Notes under the pieces: model-generated
Seen by the model: only the letters and a program-made list of their open reading frames with translations
The model's database searches: none
Told to the model about the DNA's origin: nothing
Made by a program: the position numbers and the translations under genes
Shown: positions 7,684 to 15,875 of the stretch, piece by piece
Position numbering within the stretch: position 1 is the stretch's first letter
Layout: each line of letters opens with the position of its first letter
Source: Bacillota bacterium
GTDB lineage: Bacteria; Bacillota; Clostridia; Oscillospirales; Ruminococcaceae
DNA length: 33,433 nt
Assembly (NCBI GenBank): GCA_023433405.1
Contig: JAEZCT010000025.1
Coordinates: 1 to 33,433 of the forward strand
Direction of reading: 5' to 3'

Positions 7684-8670
7684 ATGATGACAAAAAAGCT
7701 TAACCGCATTGTCGCTCTCGCGCTGGCTGCTTTGATGATGATGCTTGTGCTCACCGCATGCAGCGGAGAGCCCGCTACTGTAGAGAGCTCTTCCGCTCCT
7801 GCTTCCTCATCCGCCACTTCGTCCGTTACCTCGGTTTCCGACGCAACACCGGAGCCCATAGCTGACGATACCCTGAAAAAACTCGACGAAGCGAAGACCA
7901 CTAACCCCGAAACCCTTTCCTGGCTGACGATTCCGAACACCAACATCGATTATCCTGTTTTGCAGTCTAAAAGCGACAACTTTAAATACGAAACCAAGGA
8001 TATTAAGGGCGAGAAATCCGTGCTTGACCAGAGCAAGATTACCGATAAAACGGTAGTGGATAACCTTGGCGGCTCCAAGGCTTACCTGGGCGCCATCTAC
8101 TTCGACAGCAAGGCCAATGTATCCAAGGTCAAGAGTGAGTCTGCCAGACAGCTTTTAATCTACGGACACAACTGGACCAACATCGTTGAGCCCTTCCGCA
8201 TTGGCAACCAGAAGGATTACGACGTTATGTTCGCACAGCTTAAATCCTACACCGATGAGACCTTTGCGAAAACAAACCCCTATATCTACCTGACCACCGA
8301 CGGTGTTACTCAGGTATATAAGGTGTTTAGCGCCGTTTATTTTAACGCCTTCTGCTCAAACTATATTACCCCTAACCCTAAAGACGATGCCTATACCAAG
8401 CTGCTTGCCGACGCACAGGCGCGTTCCCTGTATAAGTTCGGCACCGAGGTGAGCAAGGATGACAATATCATCTCCCTCATCACCTGCTCGAGAAAGTACC
8501 CGAAGAGCCTGACACAGGGCAACGCACAGGGACAGACCTTCAACATCCAGCGCTTTACCGTTATGGCTCGCCTGCTGCGTGACGGCGAGACCGATAAGGA
8601 TCCTGTTACCGTTACAAAGAACACCGGTAACCTTGACCCCAAGTGGACAATGAAAACCCACAGCCTGTAA
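7684..8670 (+). CDS. Class B-type sortase with lipoprotein signal peptide (sortase 1)
   Basis: Sortases are transpeptidases that link surface proteins to the cell wall or to each other outside the membrane. The start is placed at ATG 7684, 9 nt after GGAGGT, giving 328 residues. Residues 4-26 form a lipoprotein signal: KK, a hydrophobic stretch and the lipobox LTAC with Cys26, followed by a Ser/Ala/Thr-rich linker to about residue 58. The sortase fold follows, with catalytic His162 (YGHNW), Cys268 (SLITCSR, as in class B) and Arg290 (QRFTVMA). Lipid anchoring rather than a membrane helix is unusual for sortases. It is the first of three paralogues, with its own terminator; no LPXTG-like substrate is visible. 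Confidence 0.9.
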   Translation: MMTKKLNRIVALALAALMMMLVLTACSGEPATVESSSAPASSSATSSVTSVSDATPEPIADDTLKKLDEAKTTNPETLSWLTIPNTNIDYPVLQSKSDNFKYETKDIKGEKSVLDQSKITDKTVVDNLGGSKAYLGAIYFDSKANVSKVKSESARQLLIYGHNWTNIVEPFRIGNQKDYDVMFAQLKSYTDETFAKTNPYIYLTTDGVTQVYKVFSAVYFNAFCSNYITPNPKDDAYTKLLADAQARSLYKFGTEVSKDDNIISLITCSRKYPKSLTQGNAQGQTFNIQRFTVMARLLRDGETDKDPVTVTKNTGNLDPKWTMKTHSL

Positions 8671-8684
8671 TAACGTTTTAATAC

Positions 8685-8713
8685 AAAAACCCCGCCTTCA
8701 TCGGCGGGGTTTT
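8685..8713 (+). terminator. Terminator after sortase 1
   Basis: AAAACCCCGCC and GGCGGGGTTTT form an 11-bp stem with a six-base loop, 15 nt after the stop codon. Confidence 0.9.
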
Positions 8714-8726
8714 ACTAATTTACCGG

Positions 8727-8755
8727 TTGTTTTTGGTATACATCTATGGTATAAT
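8727..8755 (+). promoter_or_regulatory. Predicted promoter of sortase 2
   Basis: TTGTTT (8727-8732), a 17-bp spacer and an extended -10, TGGTATAAT (8747-8755). The stretch TTTTTGG...ATAC...TGGTATAAT closely resembles the region upstream of sortase 3, suggesting common control. Confidence 0.65.
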
Positions 8756-8895
8756 TTATACAATTGCTTTGTGTTGCTTAATGAGCGGCGCGCCGCCAGA
8801 CTGTCAGACGCAGAAATTTGCTGCAAAAAAGGTAAGCTTATAAATGAACGAACTACCACTCTACCGTATATTCTAAGCTTTTGGAGGAATCACGC

Positions 8896-9903
8896 ATGGT
8901 TATAAACAACGCCGCAGTGCTGCCGTCGGTCAGACGTCCTTCGGACCGTCTATTTGCCGCCGTACAAAGGCCTACATATATTATTATTGCCCTTGCCGCT
9001 TTGCTGGTTGCCGCCATTGTGGGCGACAGCGCCGCGAAAGGCGCATTCTATAGCCAAAGCTCCAGCGAACCGGCTAAGTATCAGGTGGCCGGCCTGCTCG
9101 CCCCGCCTGTGTTTGAGGCACCTGATTTTATCTTATCCAAAAGTGACCGTCTGGCTTTGCCGGCTCTTGACCTGATGGAAGATATCTCGATGACCGAGGA
9201 CGATTTTAAGGCCGAGCAGGCGATGATTACCGCCCGCAACACTCCCAAAAGCAGCGGCGGCTCCCGCGCGACCATTTCCTATGGCGCGATTTCCTATTCT
9301 GGCAGCGGTCAGTCAAATCTCTCCGCCTGGAAAGCAATTAACCCGGATACCACCGCCTTCCTGCGCATTCCCGGCACGACCATCAACTACCCGGTTATGC
9401 GCGGCACCTCGTATGAGTTTAAGCAGCAGGACGGCTCTTATGGAAAATCCCCCGGCGCGTTATGGGTGCATACCGGCCCCCTCTCCTCCGGCAGGGCGGG
9501 AATGCAGAGCAACACCGTCATTACCGGTCATAACTGGGGCAACTGTACGGGTGCTTATCCGTTTATCGGCCCTGTTACATCCTCCGGTCGCTTTGACCAG
9601 CTGCTCTCCTACACCTCTCCGTCCTTTGCGTCCGCAAACCCTTATATCTATCTTTCAATCCCGGGTGAGGATCTCACACTCGCTGTCATTGCCGCCTTCT
9701 ATGTACCCAACATCTATAATGATTACGATAACATTTACAACGGCGACGCCGCGACGTTAGCGTATCGGGCACAATCGCGCAGCCTGTTCAGCTCCGGCTT
9801 TGGCGTCTCCTCGAGCGATAAGCTGGTTACCTTCTTTACCTGCTCCCGATACCTAAATACCGGCGCGCTGCAGCGGTTTGTTGTTGTCACCAAGGTCCTC
9901 TAA
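8896..9903 (+). CDS. Class B-type sortase with membrane anchor (sortase 2)
   Basis: ATG 8896 is chosen because GGAGG lies at 8883-8887; the protein has 335 residues. Residues about 28-43 (hydrophobic, YIIIALAALLVAAIVG) form an N-terminal membrane segment without a lipobox Cys, so this paralogue has the conventional anchoring. A linker of about 90 residues precedes the catalytic domain, in which His212 (TGHNWGN), Cys316 (FFTCSR) and Arg327 (LQRFVVV) are in place. AFLRIPGTTINYPVM at about residues 154-168 matches the start of the sortase fold. It has a separate promoter and terminator from its neighbours. Substrate specificity cannot be read from the sequence. Confidence 0.9.
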   Translation: MVINNAAVLPSVRRPSDRLFAAVQRPTYIIIALAALLVAAIVGDSAAKGAFYSQSSSEPAKYQVAGLLAPPVFEAPDFILSKSDRLALPALDLMEDISMTEDDFKAEQAMITARNTPKSSGGSRATISYGAISYSGSGQSNLSAWKAINPDTTAFLRIPGTTINYPVMRGTSYEFKQQDGSYGKSPGALWVHTGPLSSGRAGMQSNTVITGHNWGNCTGAYPFIGPVTSSGRFDQLLSYTSPSFASANPYIYLSIPGEDLTLAVIAAFYVPNIYNDYDNIYNGDAATLAYRAQSRSLFSSGFGVSSSDKLVTFFTCSRYLNTGALQRFVVVTKVL

Positions 9904-9948
9904 AGCCCCCCCTTTTGGCATCCTCAGTTTTTGCTTGCAGCGTTATTG

Positions 9949-9980
9949 AAAAGGACGGCGTTTATGCGCCGTCCTTTTTT
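9949..9980 (+). terminator. Terminator after sortase 2
   Basis: AAAAGGACGGCG and CGCCGTCCTTTTTT form a 12-bp stem with a six-base loop and a T tract. Confidence 0.92.
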
Positions 9981-10056
9981 GGCCATAATATTCCTGTCCT
10001 CCCGTGCAGTATTTTCAGCCGTTTTTGCCACTGAATAGACAGTTTCCTTTATACTT

Positions 10057-10345
10057 TTGAAAAAAGAAATGAAGTATGAAAGGACAGCGATACAAAATGC
10101 GTATTATGATTCTCAAGGAAAGGTTATAATTTATCGGATTATCGGAGAACAAATCATTGGCGTATCAAGATCGTGCATCCATTGCTTAAAGCAAATTCAC
10201 ATCAGCAAAATCTGTTTGACCGGCAGTATGTATGGCAATGCTTGTCCCCTAAGCAGTTACATAAACTGGATTGCGAATATGCTGTGTCATCCAGTCTTTT
10301 TAATTACTGCCAATGGCGATGCATGAAAACTGTTAATATTTTTTA
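10057..10345 (+). pseudogene. Possible decayed small gene between sortases 2 and 3
   Basis: A start-like context (GAAAGGA, then ATG at 10097) opens a frame that stops after 10 codons. Coding-like stretches continue in other frames up to a TAG at about 10345, for instance one frame with DRQYVWQ and LSPKQLHKLD. An alternative open frame of 89 codons (TTG 10057 to 10326) lacks a ribosome binding site and resembles nothing I know. The segment is more AT-rich than its neighbours. It may be the remnant of one gene broken by frameshifts, or non-coding. Nothing else is seen in the 9981-10366 gap. Confidence 0.2.
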
Positions 10346-10366
10346 GCTTTTTTTTGCTCATACCTG

Positions 10367-10375
10367 TGGTATAAT
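10367..10375 (+). promoter_or_regulatory. Extended -10 promoter of sortase 3
   Basis: TGGTATAAT lies about 40 bp before the start codon. No good -35 hexamer is visible, but the upstream TTTTTGCTCATACC resembles the matching region of the sortase 2 promoter. Confidence 0.6.
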
Positions 10376-10415
10376 CAAACAAGCAGATCGATTCGACTCA
10401 ATTCGGAGGTAACTT

Positions 10416-11321
10416 ATGCTTAAAGACATAAAACAGCGCAAGACCATTCACTCGTCGCTGCGTTTTAATAAGAGGCTTTCTCTGCTCCTTTTGGCAGTCT
10501 GCATTATTGGGGTGCTTGCGTCCTGTGTACACTCTCCCACGCCCTCCTCTAACCCGGAGGAGGTTTCATCTGAAACCATCTCCTCCTCAGAGCCCGAGGA
10601 GTTTTCCGAAGACCCGCCGCCCTATGGCGAGCCGGTTACCCCCAGCGCGGATATCTTGGAGAAGCTTTCTCAAAGCTTTCCCGTGGGTAACCCCAAGGGT
10701 TGGCTGACCATACCCGGAACCACGGTGGATGATGCCGTGTTATACAGCCCCGAGAATAACGACTTTTACCTTGACCAGCGCGTGAATTATCAGGGCAAAT
10801 ACGACTATTCCGGCCTCATCTTTGCGGATTTTCGCAATACCCTTAGCAGCCGCGTTCGCCTTTCGCGCAATACCGTAATCTACGGTCACAACATTGAAAC
10901 AAACGGCTCGATTAACCGGCGTTTCTCGCAGCTGTTAAAATACCACGACCTTTCGTTTGCAAAGGAAAATCAGTTCGTCCATTTTTCAACCGCGGAGGAC
11001 GAGATGGTTTGGCAGATTTTCGCCTCCTTTACCACCGATACCGATTTTTATTACATCGAGCCCGATCCAACGGACGACGGTTTTATGTACATCATATCCG
11101 AGGCCTACCAGCGCAGCGACCATTTTTATGATGTTGAGGTCGGCCCGAGAGATAAGATTTTAACCCTTTCGACCTGCACCTATGAGTACAAAACCTTTGG
11201 CGTCGCCCGCGATGACCAGCGTTATGTGGTAATGGCAAAACTGCTCTCCCCCGACGACGACCTTGTGCCTGTCAACGTGTATGAGAATGAGCATAAGAAA
11301 CTCCCGTCGTTTGTGAAATAA
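10416..11321 (+). CDS. Sortase with lipoprotein signal peptide (sortase 3)
   Basis: The 301-residue protein has a basic start, a hydrophobic stretch and the lipobox LASC with Cys37 (GVLASC), then a Ser/Glu/Pro-rich acidic linker to about residue 80. The sortase domain retains His158 (YGHNI), Cys254 (LSTCTYE) and Arg269 (DQRYVVMA). The LSTCTYEY context resembles class B members that carry a Ser before the Thr-Cys pair. GGAGGT is well placed 5 nt before ATG. It is more diverged from sortases 1 and 2 than they are from each other, suggesting different substrates. As with sortase 1, predicted lipid anchoring is unusual. No surface-protein gene is adjacent. Confidence 0.88.
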   Translation: MLKDIKQRKTIHSSLRFNKRLSLLLLAVCIIGVLASCVHSPTPSSNPEEVSSETISSSEPEEFSEDPPPYGEPVTPSADILEKLSQSFPVGNPKGWLTIPGTTVDDAVLYSPENNDFYLDQRVNYQGKYDYSGLIFADFRNTLSSRVRLSRNTVIYGHNIETNGSINRRFSQLLKYHDLSFAKENQFVHFSTAEDEMVWQIFASFTTDTDFYYIEPDPTDDGFMYIISEAYQRSDHFYDVEVGPRDKILTLSTCTYEYKTFGVARDDQRYVVMAKLLSPDDDLVPVNVYENEHKKLPSFVK

Positions 11322-11488
11322 AAAGCGCTGCCGCAGTTTCTTAATTTCTTTGAGTTCGCATTTCTTTTTTTACTGATATCCGATTAACCCGTTATGGCAA
11401 TAGACTACTTTTCATTTTGCAATCAAGCCCTTATTTTTTATCATTTGCTTTATATTATACTGCTCGAACCTGTGAGCAGGGTAAAAGC

Positions 11489-11519
11489 TAAGCCCCGCAA
11501 GGCTGACTTGCGGGGCTTA
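11489..11519. terminator. Terminator between sortase 3 and fabD (convergent)
   Basis: TAAGCCCCGCAAG and CTTGCGGGGCTTA form a perfect 13-bp stem with a five-base loop. On the minus strand it is followed by GC and four T residues, so it best fits fabD. It may also stop transcripts from sortase 3, which has no other obvious terminator; a small CTGCTC/GAGCAG hairpin lies just before it at 11460-11479. Confidence 0.8.
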
Positions 11520-11555
11520 TTGACGTTATATCGACACCAATGAATATTTTAAGGC

Positions 11556-12497
11556 TTATGCCTTTTCAATGGCCGCAAGGGTTTTCTCCAATGTCCCCAC
11601 GTCCTCAATGTTGTATGCCGCCGCGCCCTTGACGGTTTTTTTCACAAAGCCGGTGAGTGTTTTGCCCGGACCCAGCTCTACATAAGCCGTTATGCCATCC
11701 GCGGACATCGCCGAAAGCTCGTCGGTAAAGCGCACGGGAGAAACCAGGTGCTTTGCAAGGTACGTCGGCAGGTCGCTGCCCTTCTCCGCCGTAAAATCCT
11801 CCATCCGCGCGCCGGTAAGGTTTGAATAAAACGGAACGCCGGGCTGACAATATGTGCAACCGGACAAAAACGCGCCAAGCTCCGCCGCCGCAGGTTCCAT
11901 GAGCCGCGAATGGAACGCCGAGCTGACGTTTAAGCGAATTACCTTGCCGCCGCGTGCGCTCAACGCATCCGCCGCCGCCCGAGCCGCTGCCTCTTCCCCC
12001 GCAATGACGGTTTGTGCCGCGCTGTTAAAGTTTACCGGCAAAACGTAGCCCTCAGTCTGAGCGCAAAGCTCGGCAATTTCCGCCGCCGAAAGGCCGATGA
12101 CCGCATACATGGCACCGCCCGCACTGTCCGCCGCCTGCTGCATGGCCTTAGCCCGCGCGTCAATCACCCGAAAGCCCGTCTCAATATCAAACACCCCGCA
12201 AAAGGTCAGCGCGGCATATTCCCCCAGGGAATGTCCCGCCGCCGCCGAGGCGTTAAGCCCCTTCTCCCGCGCGGCGGTTAGCGCCGCCAGAGACACGGCA
12301 TAAATAAGGGGCTGAGAGACGACAGTTTTTGCTATCTCCTCGGCGCTGCCCTCAAACGAGAGCGCCGCAAGGTCGTAGCCCAGCACCTGCCTCGCGGTTT
12401 GGTAAAGCTCCCGTACAGACGCAAAGCCGTCATAAAGCTCGCGTCCCATGCCCGGATATTGCGATCCCTGGCCGGAAAACAAAAAGGCAATGTTCAC
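11556..12497 (-). CDS. fabD: Malonyl-CoA:ACP transacylase
   Basis: FabD moves malonyl groups from CoA to acyl carrier protein, supplying the extender unit for fatty acid elongation. The 313 residues match the usual length. GQGSQYPGMG (9-18) forms the oxyanion region, GHSLGEY carries the nucleophile Ser90, Arg115 should bind the malonyl carboxylate, and His196 (AFHSRLM) is the second catalytic residue. AAGGAGG precedes the ATG. In streptococcal FAS loci fabD sits between fabK and fabG; here it is divergent from the rest of the cluster, with its own upstream region holding a FapR-like sequence. Confidence 0.96.
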   Translation of the reverse strand: MNIAFLFSGQGSQYPGMGRELYDGFASVRELYQTARQVLGYDLAALSFEGSAEEIAKTVVSQPLIYAVSLAALTAAREKGLNASAAAGHSLGEYAALTFCGVFDIETGFRVIDARAKAMQQAADSAGGAMYAVIGLSAAEIAELCAQTEGYVLPVNFNSAAQTVIAGEEAAARAAADALSARGGKVIRLNVSSAFHSRLMEPAAAELGAFLSGCTYCQPGVPFYSNLTGARMEDFTAEKGSDLPTYLAKHLVSPVRFTDELSAMSADGITAYVELGPGKTLTGFVKKTVKGAAAYNIEDVGTLEKTLAAIEKA

Positions 12498-12518
12498 AGT
12501 TGATCCTCCTTATGTTTG

Positions 12519-12536
12519 TTGAGATAAGCCAACTAA
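12519..12536 (-). promoter_or_regulatory. FapR-like box upstream of fabD
   Basis: Read on the minus strand, TTAGTTGGCTTATCTCAA closely resembles TTAGTAGCTAATCTCAA in the fabH promoter at 12631, with one extra base. It sits 22 bp before the fabD start codon. A clear -10/-35 pair for fabD was not found. Three TGAAC motifs (12539-12563) lie next to it. The match to a FapR-type operator is by eye. Confidence 0.4.
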
Positions 12537-12624
12537 CATGAACAAAACGTGAACATTATGAACTAAATACATACGAAGTGTCTAAAATCTATGAATTTAG
12601 GGCCATAGTTTTACAGTTCATTCA

Positions 12625-12653
12625 TTGACATTAGTAGCTAATCTCAATAAAAT
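12625..12653 (+). promoter_or_regulatory. Main FAS promoter with FapR-like operator in the spacer
   Basis: TTGACA (12625-12630) and TAAAAT (12648-12653) are separated by exactly 17 bp, and that spacer is TTAGTAGCTAATCTCAA. The Bacillus FapR operator begins TTAGTACCT and is likewise an imperfect 17-bp repeat, so a malonyl-CoA-responsive repressor could block polymerase here. No fapR gene is in the window. The promoter leaves a leader of about 300 nt before fabH. The leader holds an AAAGCTTT/AAAGCTTT hairpin (12668-12689) and a GC-rich hairpin (12728-12750); nothing else is recognised up to 12966. Confidence 0.6.
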
Positions 12654-12966
12654 TGGGGTAACATAGAAAAGCTTTTATAAAAAAGCTTTCCAGGTGCTGC
12701 AGTCCATAGGGAGTATTGGCTGCGGGTGCCGCCCGGTTGCTGCGGACGGCTTTGTTACCGTTATACCATGAAACCGCCATGTATTGCAAGGGCGAAAATT
12801 AGCGTTTGCGGTTTTCTGTTAAAAATGCGCGTACGCGTTGCCCCGCGGTCGCCGCAGCGCTGAAAAAGTATGCTTTGCAGGTCTCAATGTTCCGGCTTAT
12901 GCCGCCACAATTTTCTTGGCGTCCTGCGCGTTTTGGGTGTGGGCACCGAAAAGGAATGGTTTAAAC

Positions 12967-13968
12967 ATGAATAAAACAGGGATACGCATTCTCGGCACCG
13001 GCGCCTATGCCCCGGCCATCGCAGTGCAAAACGAGGACTTCACAAGGCTGGTTGAAACCTCGGACGAATGGATTACAAAACGCACGGGTATGAAGACTCG
13101 CAGGCTGACTGCCGGAGAGCCAACGTGGATGATGGGCGCGGAGGCGGCGAAAAATGCGTTGGAGCACGGCGGGGTTTCGCCCGACGAGATAGACCTTGTG
13201 CTGTTTACCACCATTACCCCCGACTTTTACACCCCCTCCATGGCCTGCCTTGCGGCGGGACGGTTAGGCATTCAGGGCGCGGCGTGCTTTGATTTGAACA
13301 GCGCGTGTTCCGGCTTTGTTTATGCGCTGGATATGGCGCACCGTTATCTTGCTACCGGCGGCGCGACGAAGGCTCTGATTATTTCGTCGGAGATTCTGTC
13401 CGGCATCACCGATTACACCGACCGCTCCACCTGTGTGCTGTTTGGCGACGGCGCGGCGGCCTGTGTGCTGGAAAAAAGTGATTCGCTGTTCTCCTCCTTT
13501 CTTTCTACCGACTGCACGGGCGCGGGTCTTTTGTTTGCCCGCTCCCGAAGGTCGGCACATCCCTTCCTCACAGCCGAAAACGCGGTGACGGTGGAGGATG
13601 GCTTTGCCGAACAGACCGATAAGCTGTTTATGGATGGCAAGGAGGTTTATAAATTCGCCACCCGCGTTATGCCCGAGGCGGTGGAAAAGGTGTGCGGGCA
13701 GGCAGGCATTGCGGTAAGCGACCTTGCGGTAATCGTCCCCCACCAGGCAAACACGCGCATTATGGAGACGGCGGCGTCAAGGCTGGGCGTCACCATGGAG
13801 ACCGTTTTTTGCAATGTTGAAAAATACGGCAACACCTCCAGCGCCAGCATCCCCATCGCGCTGGATGAGCTTAACCGTTCCGGGCGGTTCAAAAAAGGGG
13901 ACAAGGTGTGTACCGTGGGCTTTGGCGCGGGGTTAACCTATGGCGCGGTGCTGTTTGAGGTTGTTTAA
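12967..13968 (+). CDS. fabH: Beta-ketoacyl-ACP synthase III
   Basis: FabH condenses an acyl-CoA primer with malonyl-ACP to begin fatty acid synthesis. I place the start at ATG 12967, after AAAGGA at 12950-12955, which gives 333 residues. An in-frame upstream extension to 12838 has no ribosome binding site and no family similarity. The catalytic triad is Cys114 (NSACSGF), His259 (VPHQANTRI) and Asn289 (KYGNTSSAS). The C-terminal FGAGLTYGA block is typical. It is the first plus-strand gene of the FAS cluster. A 182-bp gap follows before fabK. Confidence 0.96.
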   Translation: MNKTGIRILGTGAYAPAIAVQNEDFTRLVETSDEWITKRTGMKTRRLTAGEPTWMMGAEAAKNALEHGGVSPDEIDLVLFTTITPDFYTPSMACLAAGRLGIQGAACFDLNSACSGFVYALDMAHRYLATGGATKALIISSEILSGITDYTDRSTCVLFGDGAAACVLEKSDSLFSSFLSTDCTGAGLLFARSRRSAHPFLTAENAVTVEDGFAEQTDKLFMDGKEVYKFATRVMPEAVEKVCGQAGIAVSDLAVIVPHQANTRIMETAASRLGVTMETVFCNVEKYGNTSSASIPIALDELNRSGRFKKGDKVCTVGFGAGLTYGAVLFEVV

Positions 13969-14009
13969 AGCGCCCCCCATGGTTTATATGCCGCACAATC
14001 AGTCAAGGA

Positions 14010-14027
14010 TTAATGGAAAACCATTAA
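14010..14027. repeat. Perfect inverted repeat between fabH and fabK
   Basis: TTAATGG and CCATTAA are separated by AAAA and lie within GGATTAATGG...CCATTAACCC. There is no T tract, so it is not a terminator; it could be an operator or an mRNA stem. Function unknown. Confidence 0.45.
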
Positions 14028-14150
14028 CCCGGCAGAAGCCTTTGCCGTTAAGCATACCGCTAATTATTATGCAAAGTGAATATTCAGTCGTTAAAAAGTA
14101 AAAAGGCTCATTTGAGTATACCGCCGCTTTGCGGCAAGATGGAGGTTATC

Positions 14151-15107
14151 ATGATCAAGACGAGACTAACCGAGCTGTTGGGTGTAAAATATCCCGTAAT
14201 CCAAGGCGGAATGGCTTGGGTCGCGGATGCGGCGCTGGCCTCTGCGGTAAGCAACGCCGGCGGCATCGGGCTGATTGCGGCGGCAAACGCGCCGGTAGAC
14301 TATGTGCGTGAGCAGATTCGCAAGGCAAAAACGCTCACCGACCAACCATTTGGGGTTAACATTATGATGATGTCTCCCTATCTTGAGGAGATTGCGCAGC
14401 TGGTGGCGGAGGAACGCGTTAAAGTGGTAACCACCGGGGCAGGTAATCCCGGAAAATATATGGAGCTTTGGAAATCGGCCGGCATCGTCGTTATCCCCGT
14501 TGTTCCCTCTGTGGCGCTGGCTAAGCGTATGGAGCGCTCGGGGGCGGATGCCGTGGTCGCGGAGGGCTGCGAATCGGGTGGACATATTGGGGAGCTGACC
14601 ACAATGGCATTGGTGCCGCAGGTGGTGGATGCCGTGTCGGTTCCCGTCATAGCGGCGGGTGGTATTGCCGACGGGCGCGGTCTGGCGGCGGCATTGCTGT
14701 TGGGCGCACAGGGCGTACAGGTTGGCACCGTCTTTCTTGCCTGCGACGAATGCACCATCCACCCCAACTACAAAAAGATGGTGGTGGACGCGAAGGATAC
14801 CGACACCGCGGTGACAGGCCGTGCCTTGGGACGTGCGGCGCGTTCGGTGAAAAACCGCTTTACCCGCCGGGTATCCGACCTTGAGAAATCGGGCGTTACG
14901 GCGGACCAGCTGGAGGAAGCGATGGTAGGCTCCCTGCGCAAGGCCGCTGTGGAGGGTGATGAGGATAACGGCGCATTCATGGCGGGGCAGATTTCCGGCA
15001 TGATTCATACCATCCGCCCCGCAAACGAGATTATCACGTCCATGATTTCGGAGGCCGAGGGGCTGCTAAAGAATCCCGACCGGCTGGGAGGTGTGCGCTT
15101 TGAGTAA
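14151..15107 (+). CDS. fabK: Enoyl-ACP reductase II (FMN-dependent)
   Basis: FabK performs the last reduction of each elongation cycle using NAD(P)H and FMN; it is the triclosan-insensitive alternative to FabI. ATG 14151 follows GGAGG with good spacing, giving 318 residues. The nitronate-monooxygenase-like barrel shows GVKYPVIQGGMAWV (11-24), NAGGIGLIAA (35-44), catalytic His145 in ESGGHIGE, the flavin phosphate loop AAGGIADGRG and GAQGVQVGTVFLACDE. No FabI or FabL is seen, so this is probably the only enoyl reductase of the cluster. The final bases overlap fabG. Confidence 0.95.
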   Translation: MIKTRLTELLGVKYPVIQGGMAWVADAALASAVSNAGGIGLIAAANAPVDYVREQIRKAKTLTDQPFGVNIMMMSPYLEEIAQLVAEERVKVVTTGAGNPGKYMELWKSAGIVVIPVVPSVALAKRMERSGADAVVAEGCESGGHIGELTTMALVPQVVDAVSVPVIAAGGIADGRGLAAALLLGAQGVQVGTVFLACDECTIHPNYKKMVVDAKDTDTAVTGRALGRAARSVKNRFTRRVSDLEKSGVTADQLEEAMVGSLRKAAVEGDEDNGAFMAGQISGMIHTIRPANEIITSMISEAEGLLKNPDRLGGVRFE

Positions 15108-15843
15108 GACAGCGATTGTAACCGGCGCAAACCGGGGCATTGGCGCCGCTACGGCGGTATGCCTTGCGCAAAAGGGCTTTCACGTCGCGCTGCTTTGCCG
15201 CAGCGCGGAAAGCGCCCAGGGTGAAGGCGCGCGGGTTGCCGGCGAATGCGCCGCCCATGGAGTGCAGGCGGAATGCTTTGTGTGCGACGTAGCCGACTAC
15301 TCCGCCTGTGAGGAAGCCGTGGCAAAGGTTAAGGAACGCTTTGGCTCGATAGATGTACTGGTAAACAACGCGGGCATTACGCGTGACGGCTTGCTGGTGC
15401 GCATGAAGGAGGACCAGTTTGACGAGGTCGTTCGCGTTAACCTCAAGGGTGCCTTTAACATGCTAAAGCATGTGGGCGGGGTAATGATGCGACAGAAAAG
15501 CGGCAAAATCGTCAACGTATCCTCTGTCGCGGGGCTGTATGGCAACGCGGGACAGGTAAACTACAGCGCAAGCAAGGCGGGGCTAATCGGTATGACCCTA
15601 TCGGCCGCCAAGGAGCTTGCCCCCCGGGGAATTACCGTCAACGCGGTTGCCCCTGGCTTTATTGAAACTGACATGACCGACGCGCTGCCCGAGGGTGTTA
15701 AGCAAAAGGTGCTGGAGCTCATTGGAATGGGGCGCTACGGCAAAGCGGAGGAGATTGCGGAGGTTATCGCCTTCTTTGCCTCCGACGCGTCGTCCTATGT
15801 TACGGGACAGGTGCTCGCCATTGACGGCGCACTGATGATGTAA
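15100..15843 (+). CDS. fabG: 3-oxoacyl-ACP reductase
   Basis: FabG reduces 3-ketoacyl-ACP with NADPH. The start is taken as TTG 15100 because GGGAGG ends about 7 nt upstream and the product MSKTAIVTGANRGIG then has the exact family N-terminus; it overlaps fabK by 8 bp. A GTG at 15091 is the alternative. The 247 residues contain the Rossmann motif TGANRGIG (8-15), NNAG (89-92), catalytic Ser142, Tyr155 and Lys159 (YSASK), and the PGFIETDMTD segment of classical short-chain dehydrogenases. Translational coupling to fabK is likely. Confidence 0.96.
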   Translation: MSKTAIVTGANRGIGAATAVCLAQKGFHVALLCRSAESAQGEGARVAGECAAHGVQAECFVCDVADYSACEEAVAKVKERFGSIDVLVNNAGITRDGLLVRMKEDQFDEVVRVNLKGAFNMLKHVGGVMMRQKSGKIVNVSSVAGLYGNAGQVNYSASKAGLIGMTLSAAKELAPRGITVNAVAPGFIETDMTDALPEGVKQKVLELIGMGRYGKAEEIAEVIAFFASDASSYVTGQVLAIDGALMM

Positions 15844-15875
15844 GCCTTAAGAAGGCAGGGGATAAAGCATAGAGA

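Noticed and set aside
12838..12966. Upstream extension of fabH
   Set aside because: No similarity to the family and no ribosome binding site; ATG 12967 has AAAGGA and gives the normal length.
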